A DNA stretch of 18,956 nucleotides from RGIG5681 sp034180345 (GTDB lineage Bacteria > Bacillota_I > Bacilli_A > Erysipelotrichales > Erysipelotrichaceae). Each line of letters starts with the position of its first letter. Within the stretch, counting starts at the first letter, position 1. The stretch is from the NCBI GenBank assembly GCA_034180345.1, contig JAXFOQ010000017.1:1-18956 (forward strand), read 5' to 3'. The position numbers and the translations under genes are program-made. This document shows, piece by piece, positions 7,299 through 15,076 of the stretch. Under the pieces are notes generated by a model, which ran no database searches, had not been told where the DNA came from, and worked only from the letters and a program-made list of their open reading frames with translations.

Positions 7299-7538
7299 AT
7301 GGAAAAAGAAGTAATTGCAGTTATTGATAAAATTAGGCCCTATATCCAAAGAGATGGTGGGGATATTGAATTTGTCAGTGTTGACGATCAGGGTGTAGTT
7401 AAAGTCAGAATGCTTGGTGCCTGTGTTGGTTGTGGACTGATTGATATAACCTTAAAAGATGGCTTAGAAGCCCTACTTTTAGATGAAGTCCCTGGTGTAA
7501 CAGAGGTTGTTTTAGATTTAGAAGAGGATTTATTTTAA
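7299..7538 (+). CDS. nfu: NifU C-terminal-domain Fe-S scaffold protein (Nfu, YutI-like)
   Basis: The 79-residue protein is essentially one NifU C-terminal domain. It has IRPYIQRDGGDIEFVSVDDQGVV in the first half, then MLGACVGCGLIDITLKDGLEALL, with the CxxC cluster-binding motif at C47 and C50. Such Nfu proteins carry an Fe-S cluster between two subunits and deliver it to client enzymes. It is minimal: B. subtilis YutI is about 110 residues. The ATG follows the yuiD stop by two bases, with AGGGG about ten bases upstream. The stop overlaps the next start as TAATG. No other Fe-S assembly genes are in the window. Confidence 0.92.
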   Translation: MEKEVIAVIDKIRPYIQRDGGDIEFVSVDDQGVVKVRMLGACVGCGLIDITLKDGLEALLLDEVPGVTEVVLDLEEDLF

Positions 7539-8005
7539 TGGAATTGTACTTAATAGGAATTATGATTCCCATGGGTTATATGGGTTATGGAGTGTATTCT
7601 TTTTTAAAAGAATATCAAATTTTAAAAGATCTCCTACAAAAAAATCATTATGAACGCTTAAACTATAATAAGTTTTCATTTCTTTATTTTATCTTTTCTT
7701 TAATTGCTGGAGTTTTACTATTAATTATTTCATTTAGAAAAAAAGATATTATTCTCTATTATGCCTGTCTGATTATTGTATCTTTTGCCTGTATGGAAAT
7801 CTTAAAATCACCAATAACCAATGCCCTATACTTTAATGAAAAAGAATGTATTATCAATAATAAATTAATTAAATATAAGCGCATTCGCAAAATTACAATC
7901 AGTGATAAAAAATTCGCCAGTTGTGAAATTATCACCTTTGAAAACGAAACTATCGAAACCCCTAAAAAGATTGCTGAATTTCTGAAAGATAAATTAAAAA
8001 AATAG
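7538..8005 (+). CDS. Hypothetical three-helix membrane protein with a soluble C-terminal domain
   Basis: I do not recognise this 155-residue protein. Hydrophobic segments lie at about 3-21, 47-66 and 70-87. Between the first two is a charged stretch (23-46). Residues 96-155 form a basic, strand-rich soluble region (LYFNEKECIINNKLIKYKRI, then EIITFENETIETP) ending in a Lys-rich helix. Short strands plus a terminal helix are reminiscent of bacterial PH-like modules in small membrane proteins, but this is only a resemblance. The ATG overlaps the nfu stop (TAATG), so translation is probably coupled. The next gene starts one base after its stop. It belongs to the yuiD-led transcript. Confidence 0.75.
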   Translation: MELYLIGIMIPMGYMGYGVYSFLKEYQILKDLLQKNHYERLNYNKFSFLYFIFSLIAGVLLLIISFRKKDIILYYACLIIVSFACMEILKSPITNALYFNEKECIINNKLIKYKRIRKITISDKKFASCEIITFENETIETPKKIAEFLKDKLKK

Positions 8006-8006
8006 T

Positions 8007-8603
8007 ATGCAAAGTATCAATATTATCAATTTAAATTTAAACAAATGTAAGGATATAAAATCAACAATTAATTATTATCATCAAAACTATCGTTATGATT
8101 TGGTATTTGTTTCAACCAAAAATAAGAATACTATCAATGAAGTTATCAATGGATTTTCAAAATTTAAACCCTTTATTGAAGAAAACAAAAAACCTAAAAT
8201 ATTATTTTACGATGTTAATCGCTTTACCATTATTGAAGCCTACCATTACCAAAAAGATTACTTTATTAAAATTATCGATAATTATAATAATCAAATCTTT
8301 TTTATTACCTCATGTAAAAGAACAGGTATTTTTAGAAATAACAATCTCAAAAAATTCATTAATCTAAACCATAAAATCAATGAATATTCTGGGAATATTG
8401 AACTGCCAATAATATATAATATGTTTACCGATAAAGCTAACTTAGTTAAATTGGCTCCACACTTAAATGAACACAATATTAAAAAAACTCAAGTAAATAC
8501 TACCACAAAGATTAATATTCTTATGAGTAATAAATTCTTGAGTATTAAACACTATCAATTACTTAATGATGGATTGATAGCTGAACTTAGTTTTAAAAGC
8601 TAA
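8007..8603 (+). CDS. Hypothetical protein, possibly a degenerate endonuclease/exonuclease/phosphatase (EEP) fold
   Basis: The 198-residue cytosolic protein is very rich in Asn, Ile and Lys. Its pattern of strands recalls EEP-fold enzymes: an opening INIINLNLN strand, YDLVFVS near 30-36, KILFYDVNRFTIIEAYH (about 64-80), IFFITSCK (about 97-104), ELPIIYNMF (where GDFN would sit) and a closing TKINILMSNKFLSIKHYQ then LIAELSF. The catalytic residues of that family (the LQE glutamate, the GDFN Asp/Asn and the SDH pair) are absent, so any such homologue would be catalytically dead. This is inference from pattern only. It begins one base after the preceding stop, without a clear ribosome binding site, and its stop codon is inside the operon terminator. 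Confidence 0.7.
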   Translation: MQSINIINLNLNKCKDIKSTINYYHQNYRYDLVFVSTKNKNTINEVINGFSKFKPFIEENKKPKILFYDVNRFTIIEAYHYQKDYFIKIIDNYNNQIFFITSCKRTGIFRNNNLKKFINLNHKINEYSGNIELPIIYNMFTDKANLVKLAPHLNEHNIKKTQVNTTTKINILMSNKFLSIKHYQLLNDGLIAELSFKS

Positions 8604-8612
8604 GTTTTTTTA
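8584..8612 (+). terminator. Intrinsic terminator of the yuiD-nfu operon
   Basis: AACTTAG (8584-8590) pairs with CTAAGTT (8600-8606) across TTTT/AAAA, and a T-rich run follows on the plus strand. The TAA stop of the last gene lies in the right arm. The opposite strand lacks a U-tract, so it does not obviously stop ileS transcripts. Confidence 0.75.
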
Positions 8613-11345
8613 TTTATCAGCTAAAGCTTTTTCACAGCGTTGGCAGATGCCATCTTTATTAAGGTGTTTATACATCGTCCAACAACGAGGACATTTTTCG
8701 CCATTCATCGGTGAAATACGAACTTGTGAAGTTTCATATTGTTTTAATTCTTCTTCAACAAATTTAAATTCTGAAACAATCAACCATTGAGCAATATTTT
8801 CACCTAAAGTTTCCAGCATCATCTTTTTATCTGCTTCACTGACATTTAGACAAACACTAGCTTCTAAAGGTTTACCAATTAATTTTTCATTCCGAGCTTC
8901 TTCTAAGGCTTTAAAAATATCAGCACGAATTAAAAATAATCGCTCAAATTTTTGTTTTAAATCTTCAGCTCTATTAATTTCAATAGGCATCGGAAAATGA
9001 GTATAATGAACCGATTTAGCTTCATCATTACTAAAATATTTCCAAACCTCATATGTAGTATATGAAAGAATTGGCGCCCATAATTTAACCAAACTATCGC
9101 ACAATTTATAAATAACTGTTTGAACACCACGGCGTCTTAAGCTATTTTTGGCCTCAATATAAAGAATATCCTTAGTAAAATCTAAATAATAGGCACTAAC
9201 TGTATTCGTCATAAAATTAGTCATCATTAGACTGGCATCTAAGAAATTATAATTATCATAAGCTTTTTTAACATCGACAATCAATTCATTAAGTTTAACT
9301 AAAATATAACTATCAATATCATTTAATGTATCAATTTCAAGCATATCTTTTTTAGGATTGAAATCTTCTGGGTTGATATTTCCAAGCATAAAGCGGAAGG
9401 TGTTACGAATCTTACGATATTGTTCAGAAACTTGTTTAAGATTACTTTCACCAATACGCATATCATCTTTAAAGTTTACCGTTCCTGCCCATAGCCTTAA
9501 AATATCTGCACCATATTTTTCAATAATATCAATCGGATTAACAACATTACCGACAGATTTACTCATTTTCTTACCTTCACTATCAACTACATAGCCATGA
9601 GATAATACCGATTTATACGGTGCATGGCCATATGTCGCTAAAGAAACAATCAACGAAGAATTAAACCAGCCACGATATTGATCACTGCCCTCAAAATATA
9701 AATCACAAGGATGTTTCAAACCTCTAGCTAGTAATTCATTATGTGAAGATCCAGAATCAAACCATACATCCATAATATCTTTTTCTTTGGTGAAATTACC
9801 ATTAGGAGATTTTTCATTGGTATAACCTAGTGGTAGTAATTCTTTAGCCTCTTTTTCAAACCAAATACCTGAACCATGCTCAGCAATAAGACTAGCGATG
9901 TGATCAAATACCTCCTGATTCATTATCGGACTCTTGTCTTCATTGTAAATAATCGGAATTGGTACACCCCACAACCTTTGTCTGCTGATACACCAATCAG
10001 TACGATCTTTAATCATATTTGTAAGACGAACCTCTCCCCATTCATTCAACCAATTAACATTGTGAATCTCTTTTAATAATTGTTCTCTAATTTTAGAAAT
10101 AGAGGCAAACCATTGAACAGTAGCTCTAAAAATAACTGGTTTTTTAAGGCGTTCATCATGTGGATAACTATGGGTAATAAACTCCAATTTAAGTAAATGC
10201 CCACTACGATCTAAAATTTGGCATACATCTTTATTCGCATCTAAGACAAACTTACCAGCTAGTTCTTGGCCAGCTTCAATAGTTAATAAACCTTTTTCAT
10301 CTACTGGACAAAAAGCTTTAAGTCCATATTTTAAACCGACATTAAAGTCATCAGCACCATGCCCTGGAGCAGTATGAACACAACCGGTACCATCCTCATC
10401 GGTTACATGGTTGCCTAAAATAATTACGCTCTCTCTTGAAGCATCTAATACATGGGTGCATGTAATTCCTTCAAGTTCACGACCTTTAAAGGTTTTGATA
10501 ATGCCTAAATTATTTAATTCAAACTTAGCCATCAATTCATCAACCTTACTTTCAAGCACTATTAAATTACCCTTTTCAGTCTTAACCAAGGCATAGGTAT
10601 ATCCTTCATTTAAACATATAGCAAGATTGGCAGGAATAGTCCATGGTGTGGTTGTCCAAATTACAAAACTATCATCACCACTCAATATACCCTTACCATC
10701 TTTAACATCAAATTTCACAAAAATAGTCGGATCCTTACGATCAATATAAACAATCTCGCTATCAGCAATCGCAGTTTCTTGATATGGCGACCAGTAAATA
10801 GGTTTTAAACCTTGGTAAATCAAACCATCCATCGCCATCTTCGCAAAAGATTTAATCTGTCTGGCTTCAAACTCCTTTTGTAAAGAAATATATGGATGCT
10901 CAAAATCTGCCACTTGACCAAGTCTTTTCATCGTAGCCATTTGTGTCTTTATTTGATTTCTAGCATATTCATCGGCTTTTTCTCTAAATTCCTTAATCCC
11001 GACTTCTTTAGGATTGATACCTAATTTCTGAATAGCATTTTCAATCGGTAAACCATGGGTATCCCAGCCTGGGAAATAAGGTGTATAATGACCATTCATC
11101 GCCTTAGAACGAACAATAATATCCTTAATAATACGATTCATAGCAGTTCCAGCGTGCAAATTACCATTGGCATACGGTGGACCATCATGTAATACAAAAG
11201 TTGGTTCACCAGCATGCGCTGCCAATATTTTATTGTAATGATCATCTGCTTCCCATTCTCTTAAAATATCAGGTTCCTTTTCAGGAAGGTTGCCACGCAT
11301 TTCAAAATCGGTTTTCGGCATTAATAAAGTGTCTTTAAAATCCAT
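8610..11345 (-). CDS. ileS: Isoleucyl-tRNA synthetase
   Basis: This class I enzyme charges tRNA-Ile and edits misactivated valine. It has 911 residues, the usual bacterial length. The HIGH-type motif appears as HAGT (64-67, within PPYANGNLHAGTAMN), and GWDTHGLPIE follows. The KMSKS loop is at 593-597. The C-terminal zinc knuckle has four cysteines, C885, C888, C901 and C904 (CPRCW...CQRC). I chose the ATG at 11345, preceded by GGAGG at 11354-11350. An open frame runs 18 codons further upstream, but those codons lie in the T-box terminator. Expression is controlled by that T-box. It is convergent with the yuiD-nfu operon and has only four bases between the two stops' surroundings, with no terminator of its own seen. 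Confidence 0.97.
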   Translation of the reverse strand: MDFKDTLLMPKTDFEMRGNLPEKEPDILREWEADDHYNKILAAHAGEPTFVLHDGPPYANGNLHAGTAMNRIIKDIIVRSKAMNGHYTPYFPGWDTHGLPIENAIQKLGINPKEVGIKEFREKADEYARNQIKTQMATMKRLGQVADFEHPYISLQKEFEARQIKSFAKMAMDGLIYQGLKPIYWSPYQETAIADSEIVYIDRKDPTIFVKFDVKDGKGILSGDDSFVIWTTTPWTIPANLAICLNEGYTYALVKTEKGNLIVLESKVDELMAKFELNNLGIIKTFKGRELEGITCTHVLDASRESVIILGNHVTDEDGTGCVHTAPGHGADDFNVGLKYGLKAFCPVDEKGLLTIEAGQELAGKFVLDANKDVCQILDRSGHLLKLEFITHSYPHDERLKKPVIFRATVQWFASISKIREQLLKEIHNVNWLNEWGEVRLTNMIKDRTDWCISRQRLWGVPIPIIYNEDKSPIMNQEVFDHIASLIAEHGSGIWFEKEAKELLPLGYTNEKSPNGNFTKEKDIMDVWFDSGSSHNELLARGLKHPCDLYFEGSDQYRGWFNSSLIVSLATYGHAPYKSVLSHGYVVDSEGKKMSKSVGNVVNPIDIIEKYGADILRLWAGTVNFKDDMRIGESNLKQVSEQYRKIRNTFRFMLGNINPEDFNPKKDMLEIDTLNDIDSYILVKLNELIVDVKKAYDNYNFLDASLMMTNFMTNTVSAYYLDFTKDILYIEAKNSLRRRGVQTVIYKLCDSLVKLWAPILSYTTYEVWKYFSNDEAKSVHYTHFPMPIEINRAEDLKQKFERLFLIRADIFKALEEARNEKLIGKPLEASVCLNVSEADKKMMLETLGENIAQWLIVSEFKFVEEELKQYETSQVRISPMNGEKCPRCWTMYKHLNKDGICQRCEKALADK

Positions 11346-11365
11346 AATTCCTCCATAAAATAAAA

Positions 11366-11402
11366 AGCGATACCAAGAGGCGCAAGGGCGCGGTACCACT
11401 CT
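11366..11402 (-). terminator. T-box terminator/antiterminator switch before ileS
   Basis: On the minus strand AGTGGTACC can pair with GGTATCGCT around an inner GCGC/GCGC stem, followed by a T-rich run: a strong intrinsic terminator. The T-box sequence GGTACCGCG (11397-11389) forms its 5' arm. When uncharged tRNA-Ile binds, the T-box would instead form the antiterminator. Confidence 0.85.
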
Positions 11403-11563
11403 AATTTCTTTCTTAAACTCTTAACGCGAGTAACGATGGTATCTAAAAATTCAATACCATAGCTCCAAAGTGATATCTTGTTAATTTATCATATTGATTC
11501 ACACCAAACATCAACTCTCTTAAATCCAAATTACAAGCAGGTCTTTATCATCGCTATGCAATT
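11366..11563 (-). promoter_or_regulatory. T-box riboswitch leader (tRNA-Ile sensing)
   Basis: The leader runs from a predicted start near 11563 to the terminator before ileS. Stem I is closed by CATAGC (11558-11553) and GCTATG (11463-11458). A GATGATAAAGAC segment resembles the conserved AUGA/GA-motif region on its 5' side. On the 3' side an ATC triplet at 11474-11472, followed by A, is placed to be the Ile specifier. The conserved T-box GGTACCGCG lies at 11397-11389. In this family uncharged cognate tRNA pairs with specifier and T-box and prevents termination, so ileS rises when charged Ile-tRNA is short. The T-box motif is certain; the specifier placement was derived by hand and is probable. 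Confidence 0.9.
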
Positions 11564-11568
11564 ATTAT

Positions 11569-11598
11569 TACATATTTAATATTCATAAACAAGTTCAA
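11569..11598 (-). promoter_or_regulatory. Probable ileS promoter
   Basis: On the minus strand TTGAAC (11598-11593) and TATGTA (11574-11569) are separated by 18 bases. Predicted +1 is near 11563, just before T-box Stem I. The -10 is imperfect, so confidence is moderate. Confidence 0.5.
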
Positions 11599-11635
11599 GC
11601 GTGAATAATTACAAATATATTTTTCATTTACCTTT

Positions 11636-11659
11636 ATATTTGCATTCAAATGCAAATAT
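11636..11659. repeat. Perfect 24-bp inverted repeat between the ileS and ssb promoters
   Basis: ATATTTGCATT (11636-11646) and AATGCAAATAT (11649-11659) are exact reverse complements around CA. No T-run follows on either strand, so this is not a terminator. The position, 14 bp upstream of a candidate ssb -35 (11673) and 38 bp upstream of the ileS -35, suits a dimeric DNA-binding protein. No regulator is identified. Confidence 0.65.
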
Positions 11660-11672
11660 GTATATATAATAT

Positions 11673-11723
11673 TTGTCAAAAAGAATAATAAATTAACTTT
11701 ATTTCTAAAATAAATAGTATACT
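11673..11723 (+). promoter_or_regulatory. ssb promoter region
   Basis: TATACT (11718-11723) is the best -10, giving +1 near 11730 and a leader of about 20 bases with the ribosome binding site. Its -35 is weak (TTAACT at 11693). A better -35, TTGTCA (11673-11678), pairs only with a poor -10 (ACTTTA at 11696). The exact start is uncertain. Confidence 0.45.
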
Positions 11724-11750
11724 ATTGTGCTAGGGAGCAGAAAGGAAGAT

Positions 11751-12053
11751 ATGAATCAAGTACTACTTGTTGGTCGCATTAAAGGCGAACCACTATACAA
11801 AACCATTGCTAATGGTTCCACTCTTTGTCATGTAACTATCGAAACAGAAAACAGCTTTTATGGAGATAACGAAAACAAGCCTGAGCTATTCCAAGTAACA
11901 CTGTGGAATCGTTTGATTGAAATTCATAAAAACAAAATTAAATCAAAGGCACTAGTAGCAGTAAATGGTCATCTAAGAGCTAACAACTATGACAAGGAAG
12001 AAGAAATATACTTCAAAAGTGATTTGATTGCCGATAGAATGGTCTTTCTATAA
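11751..12053 (+). CDS. ssb: Short single-stranded-DNA-binding protein (OB fold, no acidic tail)
   Basis: The 100-residue protein starts MNQVLLVGRIKGEP, the usual SSB N-terminus (NxVxLxGRL), and continues with CHVTIETEN, ELFQVTLWNRL, ALVAVNGHLRANNYDKEEEIYFKSDLIADRMVFL, which covers one complete OB fold. Replicative SSBs of Bacillota are about 160-170 residues with a Gly/Gln linker and an acidic DDLPF-type tip that recruits partners. Both are absent here, so this is probably an accessory SSB or PriB-like protein. The start is set by AAAGGAAG seven bases before the ATG at 11751; an upstream in-frame ATG (11727) lies at or before the predicted transcription start. It is a single-gene unit with its own terminator. 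The symbol is by family only. Confidence 0.8.
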   Translation: MNQVLLVGRIKGEPLYKTIANGSTLCHVTIETENSFYGDNENKPELFQVTLWNRLIEIHKNKIKSKALVAVNGHLRANNYDKEEEIYFKSDLIADRMVFL

Positions 12054-12060
12054 TCTGATT

Positions 12061-12092
12061 ATGCCCATAAAATATGGGCATTTTATTTTATT
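12061..12092 (+). terminator. Intrinsic terminator of ssb
   Basis: ATGCCCAT (12061-12068) pairs perfectly with ATGGGCAT (12074-12081) around a 5-base AT loop. TTTATTTTATT follows on the plus strand. The hairpin begins seven bases after the ssb stop. Confidence 0.88.
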
Positions 12093-12096
12093 AAGG

Positions 12097-12134
12097 CAAA
12101 AATAAAAGATGATTATTTTATAAACAATCATCTT
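12097..12134 (-). terminator. Intrinsic terminator of the opp operon
   Basis: AAGATGATT and AATCATCTT (arms 12106-12114 and 12126-12134) form a 9-bp stem. On the minus strand it is followed by TTATTTTTG. It lies eight bases past the oppF stop. Confidence 0.8.
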
Positions 12135-12142
12135 AAATACTA

Positions 12143-13075
12143 TTATTTAATTTTATTACGATATTCTTCCATCTCTTTTTGGTTAGCCCAAATAAAGTGG
12201 CCATCTTTAATTTCTTGCCATGATGGTTTATCGACACTATAATCGTGAATATCTTCATTATAAACCACTAATTTTTTATTTTTTTCAATCTCAGGGTCTG
12301 GCATTGGCACCGCACTGAGTAATGACTTAGTATACGGATGTAGAGGATTAAGGAATAATTCTTCAGTTTCTGCCATTTCAACAATGCGTCCATGATGAAT
12401 TACAGCGATACGATCAGAGAAGAAGCGTACAACTGATAAGTCATGGGCAATAAACATAATTGTTAAATCTTTTTCCCTTTGGAATTTTTCCAACAAATTA
12501 AGCACTTGGGCACGAATTGATACATCAAGTGCTGAAATAGGTTCATCGGCAATTAGAAATTCAGGTTCCATAACCATTGCACGGGCAATACCGATGCGTT
12601 GTCTTTGACCACCTGAAAATTCATGAGGATAACGACTGATATGTTCTTCAAGTAGGCCAACATCAGTCAAGGCCTTAACTACTTTAGCCTTACGATCTTC
12701 TTCGTTTTTAAATAATTTAAAATTATTCAAACCTTCTGAAACAATATAATCAATAGTAGCACGCTCATTTAATGATGCTGCAGGATCTTGGAAAACCATT
12801 TGAATATTCCTGATAATCCAACGATCAGTATCTTTGGATACTTTACCATTAATCTTCCTTCCTTTGTAAATAATCTCACCCTTAGTGGTAGGATTAATAC
12901 GAATTATCGATCTGGCAATGGTTGTTTTACCACTTCCTGATTCACCAACTAAAGCAAATGTTTCACCCTTATAAATATCGAAATTAGCATCTTTAACAGC
13001 TACAAAATTCTTTTTACCATTTTTAAAAGCAATTTCAACATTTTTTACTGATAAAATAACTTCTTTATTATCCAT
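12143..13075 (-). CDS. oppF: Oligopeptide ABC transporter ATP-binding protein OppF/AmiF
   Basis: This is one of two ATPase subunits powering the peptide importer. The 310-residue protein has Walker A GESGSGKT (44-51), a Q-loop at VFQDP, the ABC signature FSGGQRQR (153-160), Walker B FLIADEP with its catalytic Glu (178), a D-loop SALD and the H-loop IAHD. The C-terminal PHPYTKSLLSAVP stretch is the OppF/DppF oligopeptide-subfamily tail. The length matches AmiF (about 308). The start follows GGAGG whose bases also encode the last residues of OppD; the genes overlap by eight bases. It is last in the operon, just before its terminator. Confidence 0.95.
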   Translation of the reverse strand: MDNKEVILSVKNVEIAFKNGKKNFVAVKDANFDIYKGETFALVGESGSGKTTIARSIIRINPTTKGEIIYKGRKINGKVSKDTDRWIIRNIQMVFQDPAASLNERATIDYIVSEGLNNFKLFKNEEDRKAKVVKALTDVGLLEEHISRYPHEFSGGQRQRIGIARAMVMEPEFLIADEPISALDVSIRAQVLNLLEKFQREKDLTIMFIAHDLSVVRFFSDRIAVIHHGRIVEMAETEELFLNPLHPYTKSLLSAVPMPDPEIEKNKKLVVYNEDIHDYSVDKPSWQEIKDGHFIWANQKEMEEYRNKIK

Positions 13076-14141
13076 GGTAACCTCCTTCAGGGCTTGTAAT
13101 TTTTAATAGGCGTTCATGTAAATTTTTGATTGCTGCAGGTGGTTCAACCTTTGGAGCTCTAGGGTCTAATAGCCAAGTTTTAGCTGAGTGTGTTTCACTT
13201 ACTTTAAACATTGGTGGTTCTTCCTCAAAGTCAATCTTCATCGCATATGGATTACGAGGCGCAAAAGCATCACCAACAATCACATCAAATAATGATGGTG
13301 GAGTTCCTGTGATCGCATATAAATCACTGCCCTTTTCACCAAGCTGTGGCAATGATGACAATAGACCCCAGGTATAAGGGTGGGCTGGATTATAGAAAAT
13401 TTCTTCTACCTTGCCATATTCAACGATTTGACCAGCATACATTACTGCTACACGATCGGCAACATTGGCAACAACCCCTAAATCGTGAGTTATATAGATA
13501 GTAGTGAAACCATATTCTTTTTGTAAACTCTTAATCAATTCAATAATTTGAGCTTGGATAGTAACATCTAAGGCTGTTGTCGGCTCATCACAAATCAAAA
13601 TATCAGGTCGACAAGCCAAGGTTATCGCGATAACAATACGTTGACGCATACCACCAGAATACATAAATGAATACTCATCAAAACGATTTGCAGCATCTGG
13701 GATGCCAACTTTATCCATTAATTCAATAGCTATTTTTTTAGCTTCTTCCTTTGTTTTGTTTTGGTGTTTAATAATTACTTCAATAATTTGTGAACCAATC
13801 GTTTTAACAGGATTTAAAGAAGTCATCGGATCTTGGAATACCGTAGCAATTTTTTTACCACGGATGCTAACCCAATCATTATCGGTTTTATTACCTAATA
13901 AGTTCTTACCTTCGAAAATAATTTCACCGTTAGTTACTTTACCATTTTGTTCTAACATACCAGTAAAAGTTTTAGTAAATACCGATTTGCCAGAACCTGA
14001 TTCACCAACAATCGCCAATGTTTCGCCCTCAAACAAATCAAGTGATACATTTCTAATTGCCGTAAGAACTCGATCGCGCACTTTAAATTTAACTTCGATA
14101 TTATGTGCGGACAAGATTATATTTTTATTTTCTTCCATCAT
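13068..14141 (-). CDS. oppD: Oligopeptide ABC transporter ATP-binding protein OppD/AmiE
   Basis: This is the second ATPase of the importer. The 357-residue protein carries Walker A GESGSGKS (46-53), the Q-loop VFQDPMTSLNP, the signature YSGGMRQR (161-168), Walker B LICDEP (182-187) with Glu, TALD and the H-loop ITHD. The C-terminal PHPYTWGLLSSLPQ region, then FAPRNPYAMKIDFEEEPPMF and KTWLLDPRAP, is characteristic of the AmiE/OppD branch in Gram-positives. The start has AGGAGG four bases upstream and lies eight bases after oppC. A second in-frame ATG follows immediately. All catalytic motifs are intact. Confidence 0.95.
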   Translation of the reverse strand: MMEENKNIILSAHNIEVKFKVRDRVLTAIRNVSLDLFEGETLAIVGESGSGKSVFTKTFTGMLEQNGKVTNGEIIFEGKNLLGNKTDNDWVSIRGKKIATVFQDPMTSLNPVKTIGSQIIEVIIKHQNKTKEEAKKIAIELMDKVGIPDAANRFDEYSFMYSGGMRQRIVIAITLACRPDILICDEPTTALDVTIQAQIIELIKSLQKEYGFTTIYITHDLGVVANVADRVAVMYAGQIVEYGKVEEIFYNPAHPYTWGLLSSLPQLGEKGSDLYAITGTPPSLFDVIVGDAFAPRNPYAMKIDFEEEPPMFKVSETHSAKTWLLDPRAPKVEPPAAIKNLHERLLKITSPEGGYHG

Positions 14142-14149
14142 AATACCTC

Positions 14150-15076
14150 CTAAATCATATGTGTGCGTGGATCACTAGCATCAGCAAGTGTTTGACCAAC
14201 GATATATAAACTAATTGAAATTAAGGCTGAAATAGCAACTGGGATCCAAAATAAATATCCTGCTGAATCCATGTATTGAGAATAATCTTGAATAAGAGCT
14301 CCTAGTGAAGCAACATTTTTATTCAAACCGATTCCAAGGTAAGATAAGAATACCTCATAAGAGATAAAGCTAGGCACATCACGAGATACAACAGTAACAA
14401 TTACACTAATTAAAAACGGTAATACATTGTGTAAAATAACCTTATATACTGGAGTTCCTAAACATCTGCTGGCAAGATTATATTCACGGTCGCGAATAAT
14501 CATTACTTGAACCCTAATAAAATATGCAGTTGAAAGCCAGGTTGTACAAGATAGGGCAAAAATCAACTGCCATACACCTGGACCTAAAATATACATCATA
14601 ACCATCGCAATAAGGGTAAAAGGAACATTAGCAATGATATTGTAAAGCTCAATCATAAAGACATCAATTTTCTTAGAATATCCCCAAAAAGCTCCGACGA
14701 TAACACCAACAACAGTAACAATCAAGGTTGCTGTAAAAGAAATCTTCAAACTGGTTCTTGTCCCTGCCCAAACAGCATCAAACAAACTACGACCAGAATT
14801 ATCAGTACCAAATAAATATGTTAAATTAGGTCTAATATTATGAGTTTCAAAATTATTGACATTGGCCATGCTGGCATGGTTGTATTGAGAAATGATTGGT
14901 TGAAAAATTGCCATTAAAATTACAAATAATGAAACAACCAACATAAAGATAGCTACTTTAGAACTAAAGAAACGTTTAAACACACTTTTCCAATAAGAAT
15001 ATGTAGGAGCAGCGATATGTTCAGAATCAGCATCGCTATGTTCAACAAAGACAAAACGATTATCCATATTATCCAT
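14150..15076 (-). CDS. oppC: Oligopeptide ABC transporter permease OppC/AmiD
   Basis: This membrane subunit pairs with OppB to form the translocation pore. The 308-residue protein has a cytosolic N-terminal segment (1-36), a first membrane segment (about 38-62), an external loop, NLTYLFGTDNSGRSLF (the conserved GTD-x-x-GRD/S block), further membrane helices and an EAA-type ATPase-docking loop (about 198-215, with NLASRCLGTPVYKVILHNVLP). It ends with ADASDPRTHMI, the family's closing DPR motif. The length equals AmiD (about 308). The ATG shares its A with the oppB stop (TAATG), with AAAGGAGG just upstream. Two ATGs lie three codons apart; the first is better placed. Confidence 0.95.
   Translation of the reverse strand: MDNMDNRFVFVEHSDADSEHIAAPTYSYWKSVFKRFFSSKVAIFMLVVSLFVILMAIFQPIISQYNHASMANVNNFETHNIRPNLTYLFGTDNSGRSLFDAVWAGTRTSLKISFTATLIVTVVGVIVGAFWGYSKKIDVFMIELYNIIANVPFTLIAMVMMYILGPGVWQLIFALSCTTWLSTAYFIRVQVMIIRDREYNLASRCLGTPVYKVILHNVLPFLISVIVTVVSRDVPSFISYEVFLSYLGIGLNKNVASLGALIQDYSQYMDSAGYLFWIPVAISALISISLYIVGQTLADASDPRTHMI

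Noticed and set aside
11346..11399. 18-codon upstream extension of IleRS
   Set aside because: These codons are the T-box terminator hairpin. GGAGG and the family N-terminus support the ATG at 11345.
13702..14178. 158-codon plus-strand open frame opposite oppD
   Set aside because: It is antisense to a clear ABC ATPase gene, and its translation shows no domain and no start signal.
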